DNA of 64,000 nt from Prevotellaceae bacterium UBA1391 (GCA_002305265.1 DBQP01000010.1:1-64000); one strand, 5' to 3'. Shown: positions 42,195-51,292, counted from the first letter of the stretch. Numbers and translations are program-made. Notes: a model not told the origin generated them from the sequence alone.

Positions 42195-43643
42195 TTAGAG
42201 CGAATCGCCGAAGTCCTGACGGAATTTGTCGACCAAGTCTTCCTGCCAGTGACCTATCTCTTTCAAGCGGCCAAAGAAGAAGCGGAGCACTTCTGGCTCT
42301 TCCACCCACTTCAGACCGCCGATGAGCTCGCGGTTGTCCCACAGCCACTTCACGCGGTCGGCGACGTATTTCAGCTGACTGAGGGTGAACACGCGACGTG
42401 GCACAGCCAGACGCGCCAACTCGAGCTCGGCGTATCGCTCCGTTCCGTCGGGCTCGCGCTGCTCGGACAGGGTGCCTCGCTCCATCGGACGAATGCCGCC
42501 GGCAATGTAGATGGCGGCCGACACGGCAGCGGCCGGATACTGGTTGTGCGGCATGTCGGGCACGAACTCCTGGCAGTTGATGTGCGCGCCCAGTCCGCCC
42601 GCAGGCTTGATGACGGGCACGCCGTAGTCGTCGAGTTCCTTCACGAGGTAGTTGATGAACTCGGGGCCATGGGAGATGTAGTCCATGTCGAGGCTCTCGA
42701 GCAGACCCTCGGCCATCGCCTCAATCGAGCGGACGTCGATGCCGCCATACGTGAGGAAGCCCTCGAACAAGGGGATGAACTCCATCAATCCCTTGATGAT
42801 GTCGCTGTTGTGGCTGATGATGGCGCCGCCTCGCGCGAAGCCCAGCTTGCGCGCGGAGAAGTAGATGATGTCCATCTTGTCGGCCAGCAGGTGGTAGATC
42901 TCGCGTGTCGACATGTACTTGCACTGCGCCTCGCGCGTCTTCATGAAATAGACGTTGTCCTGCAGCAGCGATGCGTCGAGCACGCTCACCACGCCGTACT
43001 TGTGGCAGATGTCGGCCACGGCGCACATGTTCTCCAGCGAGACGGGCTGTCCGCCGATGAGGTTGGTGCCTGCTTCCACGCGCACGAAGCCCACTTTCTC
43101 CGGCGTGAGCCGCTGGATGGTCTCCTCCAGCTCCTTCAAGTCGAAGTCGCCCTTGAACGGCTCGTCGTTGATGGGCTCCAATCCGCTCTTGTGCACCAGT
43201 TCGATCACTTCGCCGCCCATGCGCGTCACGTGCGCTTTCGTGGTGGTGAAGTGGAAGTTCATCAGCGCCGACTTGCCGGGCGTGATGTAGCGCGTGGCCA
43301 GGATGTTCTCGGCGGCACGCCCCTGGTGGGTCGGCAGCACGTTGTCCACGCCAAACACTTCTTTCACGGCGGCTTTGAAGCGATAGAAGCTCTCGCTGCC
43401 GGCATAGGAGTCGTCGGCCACGTGCATGGCGGCCGTCTGACGGTCCGACATCGCGTTCACGCCGGAGTCGGTGATCATGTCGAGATAGATGTCGCGGTTG
43501 CGCAAGAGGAAGGTGTTGTTGCCGGCGGCCTGAATGGCGCGCATGCGCTCCTCCACTGGGAGCAGCGTGAGTTTCTGTACGACGCGCACTTTGTGCATCT
43601 CCAAGGGCACCTGATTTTCGGCGCGATAGAATTTTACGGACAT
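42195..43643 (-). CDS. Divergent tryptophanase/tyrosine phenol-lyase family protein
   Basis: 482 residues, PLP fold type I. Shared with the family: NTFLLRNRDIYLDMITDSG, SYAGSESFY with the active-site Tyr, PTHQGRAAENIL, GGQPVSLENM, the PLP-ring Asp D223 and the Schiff-base Lys K266 in SARKLGF. Differences: the Arg after the PLP Asp (DATR or DSAR in studied enzymes) is Leu226 (DASL), the second Lys-neighbour pattern KKD is RKL, and GGHA is GGLGA. So fold and cofactor are clear, but indole or phenol release is doubtful. Transcribed alone from a good promoter. Confidence 0.8.
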   Translation of the reverse strand: MSVKFYRAENQVPLEMHKVRVVQKLTLLPVEERMRAIQAAGNNTFLLRNRDIYLDMITDSGVNAMSDRQTAAMHVADDSYAGSESFYRFKAAVKEVFGVDNVLPTHQGRAAENILATRYITPGKSALMNFHFTTTKAHVTRMGGEVIELVHKSGLEPINDEPFKGDFDLKELEETIQRLTPEKVGFVRVEAGTNLIGGQPVSLENMCAVADICHKYGVVSVLDASLLQDNVYFMKTREAQCKYMSTREIYHLLADKMDIIYFSARKLGFARGGAIISHNSDIIKGLMEFIPLFEGFLTYGGIDVRSIEAMAEGLLESLDMDYISHGPEFINYLVKELDDYGVPVIKPAGGLGAHINCQEFVPDMPHNQYPAAAVSAAIYIAGGIRPMERGTLSEQREPDGTERYAELELARLAVPRRVFTLSQLKYVADRVKWLWDNRELIGGLKWVEEPEVLRFFFGRLKEIGHWQEDLVDKFRQDFGDSL

Positions 43644-43697
43644 GGGATTAGGGGATTTACTTTAGTTGAGGTTCATGAATTGTCGAAGATGTCGGCT

Positions 43698-43729
43698 GCA
43701 AAATTAGCCAAAACCGCGGCCTCAGGCAA
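43698..43729 (-). promoter_or_regulatory. Promoter of the tryptophanase-like gene
   Basis: -33 TTGC (43729-43726), 19-bp spacer, -7 TAATTTTGC (43706-43698), 55 bp upstream of the start. The rest of 43644-44081 up to the AraC gene has a TATCTTTA near 43826 but no convincing promoter or gene. Confidence 0.7.
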
Positions 43730-44081
43730 TAACAAAATTACCTGATTTCCTACCATTTTTCTCGAAATCAGACAATTCATACCAAAATCATTGACCATTT
43801 TTACGTTTTTGTTCCACCGAATCCTTATCTTTACCGCGCCGACGTCCTTCCGTTCCGCTGCACTGGCCGCCGGCGTACAGACGGCAAAAAGCACCGCTAC
43901 GCCCTCTTCGGCCAAAGGCACAGCCGCCGACAAAAAAAACGACCGCTGCTCCCGCATTTGCGGATCCGCAGCGTCGGCAGGGTCGGCCCTATCTTGGGCC
44001 AAGAAATCTACCACCTTAGAAAAGCGAAACAACGCACTTCAGGCGGGGTGAGCCCGCACCTTTGCCTGCCCCATCCACACC

Positions 44082-45035
44082 ATGAGCAAGAAAATCACCA
44101 GCATCGAGGAGTTCAACCGCTTCTTCCATCAGCCCACGCTCCACCCCCTGATGGCGGTGGGCAACCTGGCCCAGGCCGACCTTTCGCTGTACGACCCCAC
44201 CGACTTCGACATGTATTGTGTCGTGCTGATGGACGTCGACTTCGGCGAGCTCGTCATGGGCGGCAGCCGCATGCGCTACCGCGCCGGCACGGTGTTCTCG
44301 ATGCGCCCCGGTCAGGTGGTGTCGATGAATCTCGACTACAGCGTCAAGCCGCAGGGCTGGATGCTGGCTTTCCGCCCCGAGCTGCTGGAGAAGTCGGGGC
44401 TCGGGCGCGACTTCTACATGTTCCGTTTCTTCCAGCACGACCTGAACGACGCGCTCGAACTCTCCGACGTCGAGCGCGGCATCATCCTCAACAGCTTTGC
44501 AAACATCTGCGCCGAGCTGCAATCGCCGCGCGACTATCTCTCCAATCACATGCTGCGCCTGGGCATCGGTCAGCTGCTCAGCTACTGCAAGCGCTTCTTC
44601 GAGCGGCAGTTTGCCACGCCCGACGTGCAGAAAAGCAGTCTGGCCGACCGCCTCGAAAGTCTGCTCGACACGTATCTCTCCAGCGGGTCTGCCGCACAGA
44701 TGGGCCAGCCCACGGTGGCGTGGTGCGCGGCGCAGTTCAAGTTCTCCGCCAACTACTTCGGCGAGATGGTGCGCCGCGAGATGCACATCACGGCGCAGGA
44801 GTTCATCCAGCAGAAAATCGTGGCGAACGCCATCCGCCTGCTGGAGGGCACGAGCATGTCGGTCAACGAGATTTCCGAGGAACTCGGTTTCTCTTATCCC
44901 AACCACTTCTCGCGCATGTTCAAGCACAACACGCGGCTCACGCCCGTGGAATGGCGCAAGCAGCACCTGCAGCAGCAGGCGTCCACCGGGCATCAGGGCC
45001 AGGGCCCGAAGTCGAGCTCGCCTTCCTCCCACTGA
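44082..45035 (+). CDS. AraC family transcriptional regulator
   Basis: 317 residues. A cupin-like sensor part (about 20-160) precedes the double helix-turn-helix (about 205-300) with FSANYFGEMVRREMHITAQEF split by helices and ISEELGFSYPNHFSRMFKH, the conserved second motif. The ligand is unknown. It is divergent from the tryptophanase-like gene and could control it. Its last 43 bp overlap the 3' end of dinB on the other strand. Confidence 0.9.
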   Translation: MSKKITSIEEFNRFFHQPTLHPLMAVGNLAQADLSLYDPTDFDMYCVVLMDVDFGELVMGGSRMRYRAGTVFSMRPGQVVSMNLDYSVKPQGWMLAFRPELLEKSGLGRDFYMFRFFQHDLNDALELSDVERGIILNSFANICAELQSPRDYLSNHMLRLGIGQLLSYCKRFFERQFATPDVQKSSLADRLESLLDTYLSSGSAAQMGQPTVAWCAAQFKFSANYFGEMVRREMHITAQEFIQQKIVANAIRLLEGTSMSVNEISEELGFSYPNHFSRMFKHNTRLTPVEWRKQHLQQQASTGHQGQGPKSSSPSSH

Positions 45036-46114
45036 GGCGTCGTCGCCTCGTGGCCGGCCGTGGCCGACACGCCCAGTCCGATGAGCCGCACGGGGTGGTC
45101 TGCGCTGATGGGCACACGGCCGAGCAACTGCTTGGCCAACGGCAGGATCTGCTCCTTTGTGGTGAGTGGCTCCGCCTGCGTCGCACTGCGCGTGACTTGC
45201 GCGAAATCGGCATATTTCACCTTCAGCGTCAGCGTCCGCCCCTCAAACCCGCTTTTCTCCAACCGGCTCAGCAGCTCGAGCGTGGCGTGGTAAACCTCGA
45301 CCACGAGCGCCATCGGGCGATGGATGTCCTGCTCGAACGTGCGCTCGCAGCTCACGCTCTTCCGTTCCCACACGGGCTCGACGGGCGAGAGGTCGATGCC
45401 GCGCGCATAGTCGTAGAAGAGCTGACCGCGGCTGCCAAAGGAGCGCGTGAGACCCTGCAGCGAGTAGTCGCGCAACTGACGGCCGAACAAGATGCCCATC
45501 TGGTGCATGCGTTCGGCCGTCTTCTGTCCCACGCCCCAGAACTTCTCCACGGGCAAGCGGTCGATGAAGTCCTGCGCGCGGTCGGGATGCACGACGGTCA
45601 GTCCGTCGGGCTTGCGGTAGTCGCTGGCAATCTTGGCCAGCATCTTGCAGTAGCTCACGCCGGCGGAGGCCGTGAGCCCCGTCTGCGCGTGGATGGCGGT
45701 CTTGATTTCGCGTGCGACGTCCGTGGCCCAGCGGATGGCGCGCTTGTTCTGCGTGACGTCGAGAAAGGCCTCGTCGAGTGAGACCGGCTCGATGACGTCG
45801 GTATAGAGGTGGAAGATGTCGCGCACCTGTGCCGACACCTCCTTGTAGACATCGAAGCGGGGCTTCACGATGAGCAGGTCGGGGCAGAGCCGCTTGGCCG
45901 TCATGATGGCCTGCGCGGAGTGGACGCCGAACCTGCGCGCCTCGTAGCTGGCCGTGCTCACCACGCCCCGCGGCCCGTCGAAGCCCACGGCCAGCGGGCG
46001 GCCACGCCATTCGGGGTGGTCGCGCTGCTCGACGGCGGCAAAGAAACAGTCCATGTCGACGTGCAGAATCTTGCGGTCGGTGCGCCGCGGATCGGCGGCA
46101 GGCGTGGTGTCCAT
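44993..46114 (-). CDS. dinB: DNA polymerase IV (Y family)
   Basis: 373 residues. Catalytic motifs: ILHVDMDCFFAAVE (D20) and PVSLDEAFLDVT; YEARRFGVHSAQ is the fingers motif; palm, thumb (GVGQKTAERM) and little-finger domains are complete. Error-prone bypass polymerase. The promoter puts the transcript start at or within a few bases of the ATG. The C-terminal end is antisense to the AraC gene. Confidence 0.95.
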   Translation of the reverse strand: MDTTPAADPRRTDRKILHVDMDCFFAAVEQRDHPEWRGRPLAVGFDGPRGVVSTASYEARRFGVHSAQAIMTAKRLCPDLLIVKPRFDVYKEVSAQVRDIFHLYTDVIEPVSLDEAFLDVTQNKRAIRWATDVAREIKTAIHAQTGLTASAGVSYCKMLAKIASDYRKPDGLTVVHPDRAQDFIDRLPVEKFWGVGQKTAERMHQMGILFGRQLRDYSLQGLTRSFGSRGQLFYDYARGIDLSPVEPVWERKSVSCERTFEQDIHRPMALVVEVYHATLELLSRLEKSGFEGRTLTLKVKYADFAQVTRSATQAEPLTTKEQILPLAKQLLGRVPISADHPVRLIGLGVSATAGHEATTPQWEEGELDFGPWP

Positions 46115-46120
46115 GTGGCT

Positions 46121-46152
46121 GCAAAGTTACTAAAACCTTCCGTCCCGACCAA
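46121..46152 (-). promoter_or_regulatory. Promoter of dinB
   Basis: -33 TTGG (46152-46149), 19-bp spacer, -7 TAACTTTGC (46129-46121). The -7 box ends seven bases before the start codon. Confidence 0.7.
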
Positions 46153-46231
46153 CTTTTCTCCTCCTCTTCCCGCCGTCAATCCGGAAGCGGCGCGGGCCCG
46201 CTCAACTGTAGCCGCGTCGTGCGCTCCACAC

Positions 46232-46285
46232 GAAGGCCTTCGCGCACCGACGCGAAGGCCTTCGTGATGCTGCGCGAAGGCCTTC
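46232..46285. repeat. GAAGGCCTTC triplet array E
   Basis: Perfect decamers at 46232, 46254 and 46276, step 22 bp, in the 337-bp gap between dinB and the CobW-type gene. Confidence 0.97.
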
Positions 46286-46385
46286 GTGTGTGTGCGCCAC
46301 GCAGCGTCCCCGCGCGCCAGCACGGCGATGGCCACTCGCAGAGGCGCAGCCGTGCCACGACGCCGGCACAGCAGGGGCACGACGC

Positions 46386-46428
46386 AAAAAGGCCTCCGCC
46401 GCTGCCGGTGTGGCGAGCGACGGAGGCC
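46386..46428 (-). terminator. Terminator of the CobW-type GTPase gene
   Basis: GGCCTCCG (46391-46398) pairs with CGGAGGCC (46421-46428) and is followed by TTTTT on the - strand, 24 bp beyond the stop. Confidence 0.85.
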
Positions 46429-46451
46429 AGAAGGGGAAAGGGCCGGAGGGC

Positions 46452-47786
46452 TTATTCGAGGCAGGCGTCGAGCTGGCGCGTGATGGCCTCCTTGTCGAGG
46501 TTCTGTCCGATGAAGACAATTTTGATCATGCGGTCGCCATACTTCTCGTCCCACTCGCGCAGGATGCCCGGCTCGGCCTGCATGAGGCGGACGAGGTCTT
46601 CCTCGGGCATGGTGGCGTACCACTGTCCCGCCTCGCGCACGGTTTTCTGCACGCCGGCCTGCTCGAACACGTAGCACATCTCGCGGTGGTCGTTGAAGTA
46701 GAGGATGCCTTTGGCGCGAATGACATTGGAGGGCCACATTTCCGAGACGAACGTGTCGAACTTCAATGTGTCGAAGGCCGGGCGGCGATAGTAGACGAAC
46801 GTGCCGATGCCATATTCCTCCGCCTCGCCCTCGCCATGGTGATGATGGTGGTGGTGGGCGTGGCCGTGGTGGTGACCGTGCGCTTCGTGAGCGTCGTCGT
46901 GGTCGTCGTGGTCGTCGTCATGGCCGTCGTGGTCGTCGTCGTGGTCATGATGGTGGCCGTGGTGGTGGTCATGCTCGTCGTCGTGGTCATGGTGGTCGTG
47001 CTCCCCGTCGTGGTGGCCATGGTGGTCATGCTCCTCCTCGTCGGCGTCGCCCGCATATCCCTCGATGGCTTCGATCCAGGCAGCCGACGTGGCCACACGG
47101 TTGAAGTCGAACAGTTGGGTGTCGAGAATGCGGTCGAGCGGCACGTCGCCATAGTTGGTCTCGATGATCTGGGCGTGGGGCTGGATGGCGCGGATAATCT
47201 GCTTGATGCGCGCCAACTCCCGCGGCTCGACCTCGGCAGCCTTGTTGAGCAGGATGATGTTGCAGAACTCGATCTGCTGGATGATGAGATTCTCGATGTC
47301 TTCCTCGGCAATCTTGGGCGAGACGAGCTTGTCGCCATTGGCAAACTCGCTCTTCATGCGGAGGGCGTCGACGACGGTCACGATGCTGTCGAGGCGGAGC
47401 ACGCCGTGCTGAGTGTACTCCTTGCCCATGGAGGGGATGGAGCAGATGGTCTGCGCGATGGGCGCCGGCTCGCAGATGCCGCTCGCCTCGATGACGATAT
47501 AGTCGAACTTGTGCTGCTGCGTGATTTCCTGCAGCTGTTCCACGAGGTCCATCTTGAGCGTGCAGCAGATGCAGCCGTTCTGCAGCGCCACGAGGCTGTC
47601 GTCCTTCTGGCCGACCACGCCTCCCTTCTCGATGAGGGCGGCGTCGATGTTCACCTCGCCGAGGTCGTTGACGATGACTGCGAACTTGATGCCTTTCTCG
47701 TTGGAGAGGATGCGGTTGAGCAAGGTGGTCTTACCGCTGCCGAGATAGCCTGTGAGAAGCAGGACGGGGATTTCTTTTTGGTTCAT
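46452..47786 (-). CDS. CobW/COG0523 G3E-family GTPase with long His/Asp-rich insert
   Basis: 444 residues from ATG 47786; the frame further upstream has no family match. The G domain has the P-loop TGYLGSGKTTLLN (12-24), the metal motif GCICC (C72, C74, C75) and the family Glu at VIEASG. The linker to the C-terminal CobW_C domain (about 335-444) is a run of about 80 residues, mostly His, Asp and Glu (about 249-329), likely binding zinc or another metal. Such proteins deliver or store metal ions under scarcity. No zinc-repressor site is evident upstream. Confidence 0.92.
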   Translation of the reverse strand: MNQKEIPVLLLTGYLGSGKTTLLNRILSNEKGIKFAVIVNDLGEVNIDAALIEKGGVVGQKDDSLVALQNGCICCTLKMDLVEQLQEITQQHKFDYIVIEASGICEPAPIAQTICSIPSMGKEYTQHGVLRLDSIVTVVDALRMKSEFANGDKLVSPKIAEEDIENLIIQQIEFCNIILLNKAAEVEPRELARIKQIIRAIQPHAQIIETNYGDVPLDRILDTQLFDFNRVATSAAWIEAIEGYAGDADEEEHDHHGHHDGEHDHHDHDDEHDHHHGHHHDHDDDHDGHDDDHDDHDDAHEAHGHHHGHAHHHHHHHGEGEAEEYGIGTFVYYRRPAFDTLKFDTFVSEMWPSNVIRAKGILYFNDHREMCYVFEQAGVQKTVREAGQWYATMPEEDLVRLMQAEPGILREWDEKYGDRMIKIVFIGQNLDKEAITRQLDACLE

Positions 47787-47941
47787 AAACGTATGCTTGT
47801 TGTAGGGATAGAAAAGACGCGGCGCGCCGTGGGCGCCGAAGCCACGGACCGCAGGCGGCAACCAGAGGTGGCGGCCCCGCCTGACGGAAGAAGCGAAAAC
47901 GGGCAAAGACCGGTCGGCCGACACCCGCACAATGAAATGCA

Positions 47942-47950
47942 GCAAAAATA
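47942..47950 (-). promoter_or_regulatory. Putative -7 element of the CobW-type gene
   Basis: TATTTTTGC on the - strand, about 155 bp upstream of the start; no -33 match. Apart from this and the divergent PASTA promoter, 47787-48169 is featureless. Confidence 0.35.
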
Positions 47951-48035
47951 ATGCCAGCCGGCCGGCGAAGCGGCGGAACAGGCTGGAAAAAGGCAAAAGC
48001 AGCAGAAGAACAAAGGAAAAAGAGGAATAACGCAT

Positions 48036-48064
48036 CTTGTGTGGCAGATTTTCGCTAAATTTGC
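48036..48064 (+). promoter_or_regulatory. Promoter of the PASTA-rluD run
   Basis: -7 TAAATTTGC at 48056-48064, with CTTG at 48036-48039 at a short 16-bp spacer. It lies 105 bp before the start at 48170. Confidence 0.45.
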
Positions 48065-48169
48065 AAGCGGATTGGGCCCATGCACAAATGCCGCATGCCT
48101 CCGGACGCACACCCGACGCGCCCACCCGCCCTCTTCTCCACGCATTCAATCTTCCATCAACTCAACGAT

Positions 48170-48835
48170 ATGGCAATCAAGAAATATTTCTCGGGACGCA
48201 GCGGTGTGAAGTTCTGGTTCAACGCCGCACTGGCCGCACTGGTGCTGGTGGCTGTTCCATCGGTGGCGCTGTTCTTCCTCGACATCTTCACACACCACGG
48301 CGAGAAGATCGAAGTGCCCGACGTGAGTGACCTCGACGCGGAACAAGCCATCGAGGTCATGCGCGCACAGGGACTGACGGCCGTCATCGAGGACTCGAAC
48401 TACAACGTGAAGAAGCGTGCGGGCGTCGTGCTCCTGCAGACGCCGGCGGCAGGCAGCCTTGTGAAGAGCACACGCACAATCCTCCTGACCATCAACCGCA
48501 ACGGAGAGGCACCGGCCCGCGTGCCCGACATCATCCGCAACCTGACGGTGCGCATCGCCCAAGAGCAGCTGACGAACCTGGGATTCCGGCTCACGCCGGT
48601 GATGTACGTGGACGGCGAGCCGAAGGACCTCGTCGTCGGGCTGCGGCAGGGCAACACCAACATCTACGGCGGCGACATGGTGGGACGCGACCGCGCCATC
48701 ACCATCCTGGCGGGCGCCGGATTTGAAGAGACCGACACCTATCTCGACACCATCATCGTCGACTCCAACGGAGTGGCCACACAATACAACGCAGACGAGC
48801 AGGAAGAAGACTTCGAGGACGAACTCGACTTCTAA
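48170..48835 (+). CDS. PASTA domain membrane protein
   Basis: 221 residues from ATG 48170. One N-terminal span (about 12-36), then PASTA units outside the membrane (about 45-115, VPDVSDLDAEQAIEVM; about 120-190, VPDIIRNLTVRIAQEQL; possibly a partial third) and an acidic tail. There is no kinase domain. PASTA units bind peptidoglycan fragments. It precedes the pseudouridine synthase gene by 27 bp, and ddl lies further on in line. Confidence 0.88.
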   Translation: MAIKKYFSGRSGVKFWFNAALAALVLVAVPSVALFFLDIFTHHGEKIEVPDVSDLDAEQAIEVMRAQGLTAVIEDSNYNVKKRAGVVLLQTPAAGSLVKSTRTILLTINRNGEAPARVPDIIRNLTVRIAQEQLTNLGFRLTPVMYVDGEPKDLVVGLRQGNTNIYGGDMVGRDRAITILAGAGFEETDTYLDTIIVDSNGVATQYNADEQEEDFEDELDF

Positions 48836-48862
48836 TGCCTGCGCCCACCAGCAACGACCGAC

Positions 48863-49969
48863 ATGGCGATAGACGAAACTACATACACCGCCTCCGAGAC
48901 ATCCGAAGAGGCCAACCTGCCACTGGCAGCGTACGTCGACAACGACGCCGACGAGGATGAAGACGAGGGCGGACAGCTCTACGAACACTACCGCGTGGTG
49001 GCCGACAAGAAACAGAAGCTCATGCGGGTGGACAAATTCCTCATCGACCACCTGTCGGGCATTTCGCGCAACCGCATCCAGCAAGCAGCTGACGCCGGCT
49101 TTATCATGGTCGGCGACAAGCCGGTGAAGCGCAGCTACAAGGTGAAGCCTGCAGACGTCGTGAAAGTAATGCTCGACCGCCCGCACTACGACAACGACAT
49201 CACTCCGGAGGACATTCCGCTCGACATCGTTCACGAGGACGACGACGTGATCGTCATCAACAAGCAGGCCGGACTCGTGGTGCACCCCGGGCACGGCAAC
49301 TGGAGCGGGACGTTGCTCAACGCGCTCGCCTTCCACATGAAGGATCACCCCGAGTTCGACGTCAACAACCCGGAAATCGGACTCGTACACCGCATCGACA
49401 AAGACACGAGCGGACTGCTCGTCATCGCCAAGACTGCGGCCGCCAAGACGCATCTCGGCCTCCAGTTCTTCAACAAGACGACGGAGCGCGAATACAACGC
49501 GCTCGTCTGGGGAAACTTCGAAGAAGACCAGGGACGCATCGAAGGGAACATCGGCCGCAATCCGCGCGACCGCATGCAGATGGCAGTCTTCCCACCCGAC
49601 AGCGAGACAGGAAAGCCCGCCGTCACCCACTACGAAGTGCTGGAGCGCTTCTCCTACGTCACGCTCGTGCGCTGCGTGCTGGAAACAGGACGCACACATC
49701 AAATCCGAGCACACATGAAGCACATCGGCCACGTTCTTTTCAACGACGAGCGCTACGGCGGAAACGAAATCCTGCGGGGCACACAGTTCAGCAAATACAA
49801 GCAGTTTGTGGAGAATTGCTTTCAGATATGCCCGCGTCAGGCGCTTCACGCCCGCACCCTGGGCTTCGTGCATCCACGCACCGGCGAGATGATGCGCTTC
49901 CGCTCGGAACTTCCAGACGACATGTCGGCACTCATCGACAAGTGGAGAGCCTACACCGCCGCGCGCTGA
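48863..49969 (+). CDS. RluA/RluD-type pseudouridine synthase
   Basis: 368 residues. An acidic N-terminal extension (about 1-45) is followed by an S4 RNA-binding domain (about 52-110) and the catalytic domain with HRIDKDTSGLLV, in which D179 is the catalytic Asp. RTHQIRAHM and HARTLGFVHP complete the family pattern. RluD modifies 23S rRNA helix 69 in studied species. Follows the PASTA gene closely and ends before a 66-bp repeat. Confidence 0.93.
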   Translation: MAIDETTYTASETSEEANLPLAAYVDNDADEDEDEGGQLYEHYRVVADKKQKLMRVDKFLIDHLSGISRNRIQQAADAGFIMVGDKPVKRSYKVKPADVVKVMLDRPHYDNDITPEDIPLDIVHEDDDVIVINKQAGLVVHPGHGNWSGTLLNALAFHMKDHPEFDVNNPEIGLVHRIDKDTSGLLVIAKTAAAKTHLGLQFFNKTTEREYNALVWGNFEEDQGRIEGNIGRNPRDRMQMAVFPPDSETGKPAVTHYEVLERFSYVTLVRCVLETGRTHQIRAHMKHIGHVLFNDERYGGNEILRGTQFSKYKQFVENCFQICPRQALHARTLGFVHPRTGEMMRFRSELPDDMSALIDKWRAYTAAR

Positions 49970-50027
49970 CCAACGTCCACAACGCCTGACAGCGAATGAC
50001 AGCTGCAGCAACAGCAGGTCATTTCAG

Positions 50028-50140
50028 CAGCAACGGAAAGTTGCGCAAAAGGCAGCTGAAGTCGACGCCATCGCCCTCGAAACATGGCGTGACAGGCAAT
50101 AGCAAATTGTGAAACAGGCAGCTGAAGTCGACGCCATCGG
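50028..50140. repeat. Two-copy 66-bp repeat upstream of ddl
   Basis: GGCAGCTGAAGTCGACGCCA starts at 50051 and again at 50117, 66 bp (three times 22) apart, each preceded by a similar AA-TTG-GCAAA-like stretch. Confidence 0.9.
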
Positions 50141-50246
50141 CCACACACCATCTTGCCAGCGCCTCCCGACATGATTTTTTCGCTGGTCCGGCTGCAAACT
50201 GCAGCCAACATCCATCCATTCAGCCAACAACATTCATCCTTCTATA

Positions 50247-51266
50247 ATGAAAAAAACAATTGCCATCGTCGCAGGAGGCGACTCCTCCGAGCACGATGTC
50301 TCCCTCCGTTCCGCGGCCGGCATCAACTCTTGGCTCGACCGCGACAAGTTCATCGTCTACATCGTTGAAATCTCCAGCAAGGCATGGCTGGCGCATCTGG
50401 AAGACGGCGCGACCACACCCGTCAATCGCCACGACTTCTCCTTCGACGACAACGGAAAGCGCATCGTCCCCGACTTCGCCTATATCACCATTCACGGAAC
50501 GCCCGGCGAAGACGGCCTCCTGCAGGGCTATTTCGACCTTCTCCATATTCCATATTCGACCAGCGGCGTCTTTATCGAGGCCATGACTTTCAACAAATTT
50601 GCCCTCAACCAATACCTCAAGGGCTTCGGCGTTCGCGTCGCAGAGGACATCTTGGTGCGGAAAGGACAGCAAATCGCCGATGCCGACATCGTGCAGCGCG
50701 TGGGCCTTCCTTGCTTCATCAAGCCCAATGCGGGCGGCAGCAGCTTCGGCGTCACGAAGTGCAAGACCATCGATGACCTGCAACCGGCCATCCAAAAAGC
50801 GCGCGAGGAAAGCGACGAGGTGCTGATCGAGAGCCTGCTGTCAGGCACGGAAATCTCAAATGGAGTCTACCGCACATCAGCGGAAGGCGTACATGTCCTC
50901 CCCATCACCGAAGTCGTTCCGCACGACGAGTTCTTCGACTACGACGCCAAATACAACGGCCACGTCGACGAAATCACGCCGGCCCGACTGCCTGAAGACA
51001 CCACCCATCGCGTGAAGCAGCTGAGCGCCGCCATCTACGACATCTTGGGCGCGTCTGGAATCATCCGCATCGACTACATCATCTCGAAGAAGTCTGAGGC
51101 CGACGGCAGCGAGACCGACGTCATCAACCTCCTCGAAATCAACACCACGCCGGGCATGACCGCCACCAGCTTCATCCCGCAGCAAGTGGAAGCCGACGGC
51201 AAGAACATGACCGACGTGCTCTCCGCCATCATCGAAGACAAACTGGCCGCAGGCAGTCCCGCCTGA
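50247..51266 (+). CDS. ddl: D-alanine--D-alanine ligase
   Basis: 339 residues, ATP-grasp fold. Motifs: GGDSSEHDVSLRSA near the N-terminus, HGTPGEDGLLQGYFD, KPNAGGSSFGV and the metal-binding end LLEINTTPGMTATS. It makes the D-Ala-D-Ala of peptidoglycan. The order PASTA-rluD-ddl-acyltransferase is co-directional; the 277-bp repeat-bearing gap before ddl suggests an internal promoter, which I cannot identify. Confidence 0.95.
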   Translation: MKKTIAIVAGGDSSEHDVSLRSAAGINSWLDRDKFIVYIVEISSKAWLAHLEDGATTPVNRHDFSFDDNGKRIVPDFAYITIHGTPGEDGLLQGYFDLLHIPYSTSGVFIEAMTFNKFALNQYLKGFGVRVAEDILVRKGQQIADADIVQRVGLPCFIKPNAGGSSFGVTKCKTIDDLQPAIQKAREESDEVLIESLLSGTEISNGVYRTSAEGVHVLPITEVVPHDEFFDYDAKYNGHVDEITPARLPEDTTHRVKQLSAAIYDILGASGIIRIDYIISKKSEADGSETDVINLLEINTTPGMTATSFIPQQVEADGKNMTDVLSAIIEDKLAAGSPA

Positions 51267-51292
51267 CGAACCGCACCTCAACCGCACCTCCT

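Noticed and set aside
46290..47951. Val-rich + strand open frame opposite the CobW-type gene
   Set aside because: The Val run is merely the complement of the His/Asp codons; the - strand gene has P-loop and GCICC motifs.
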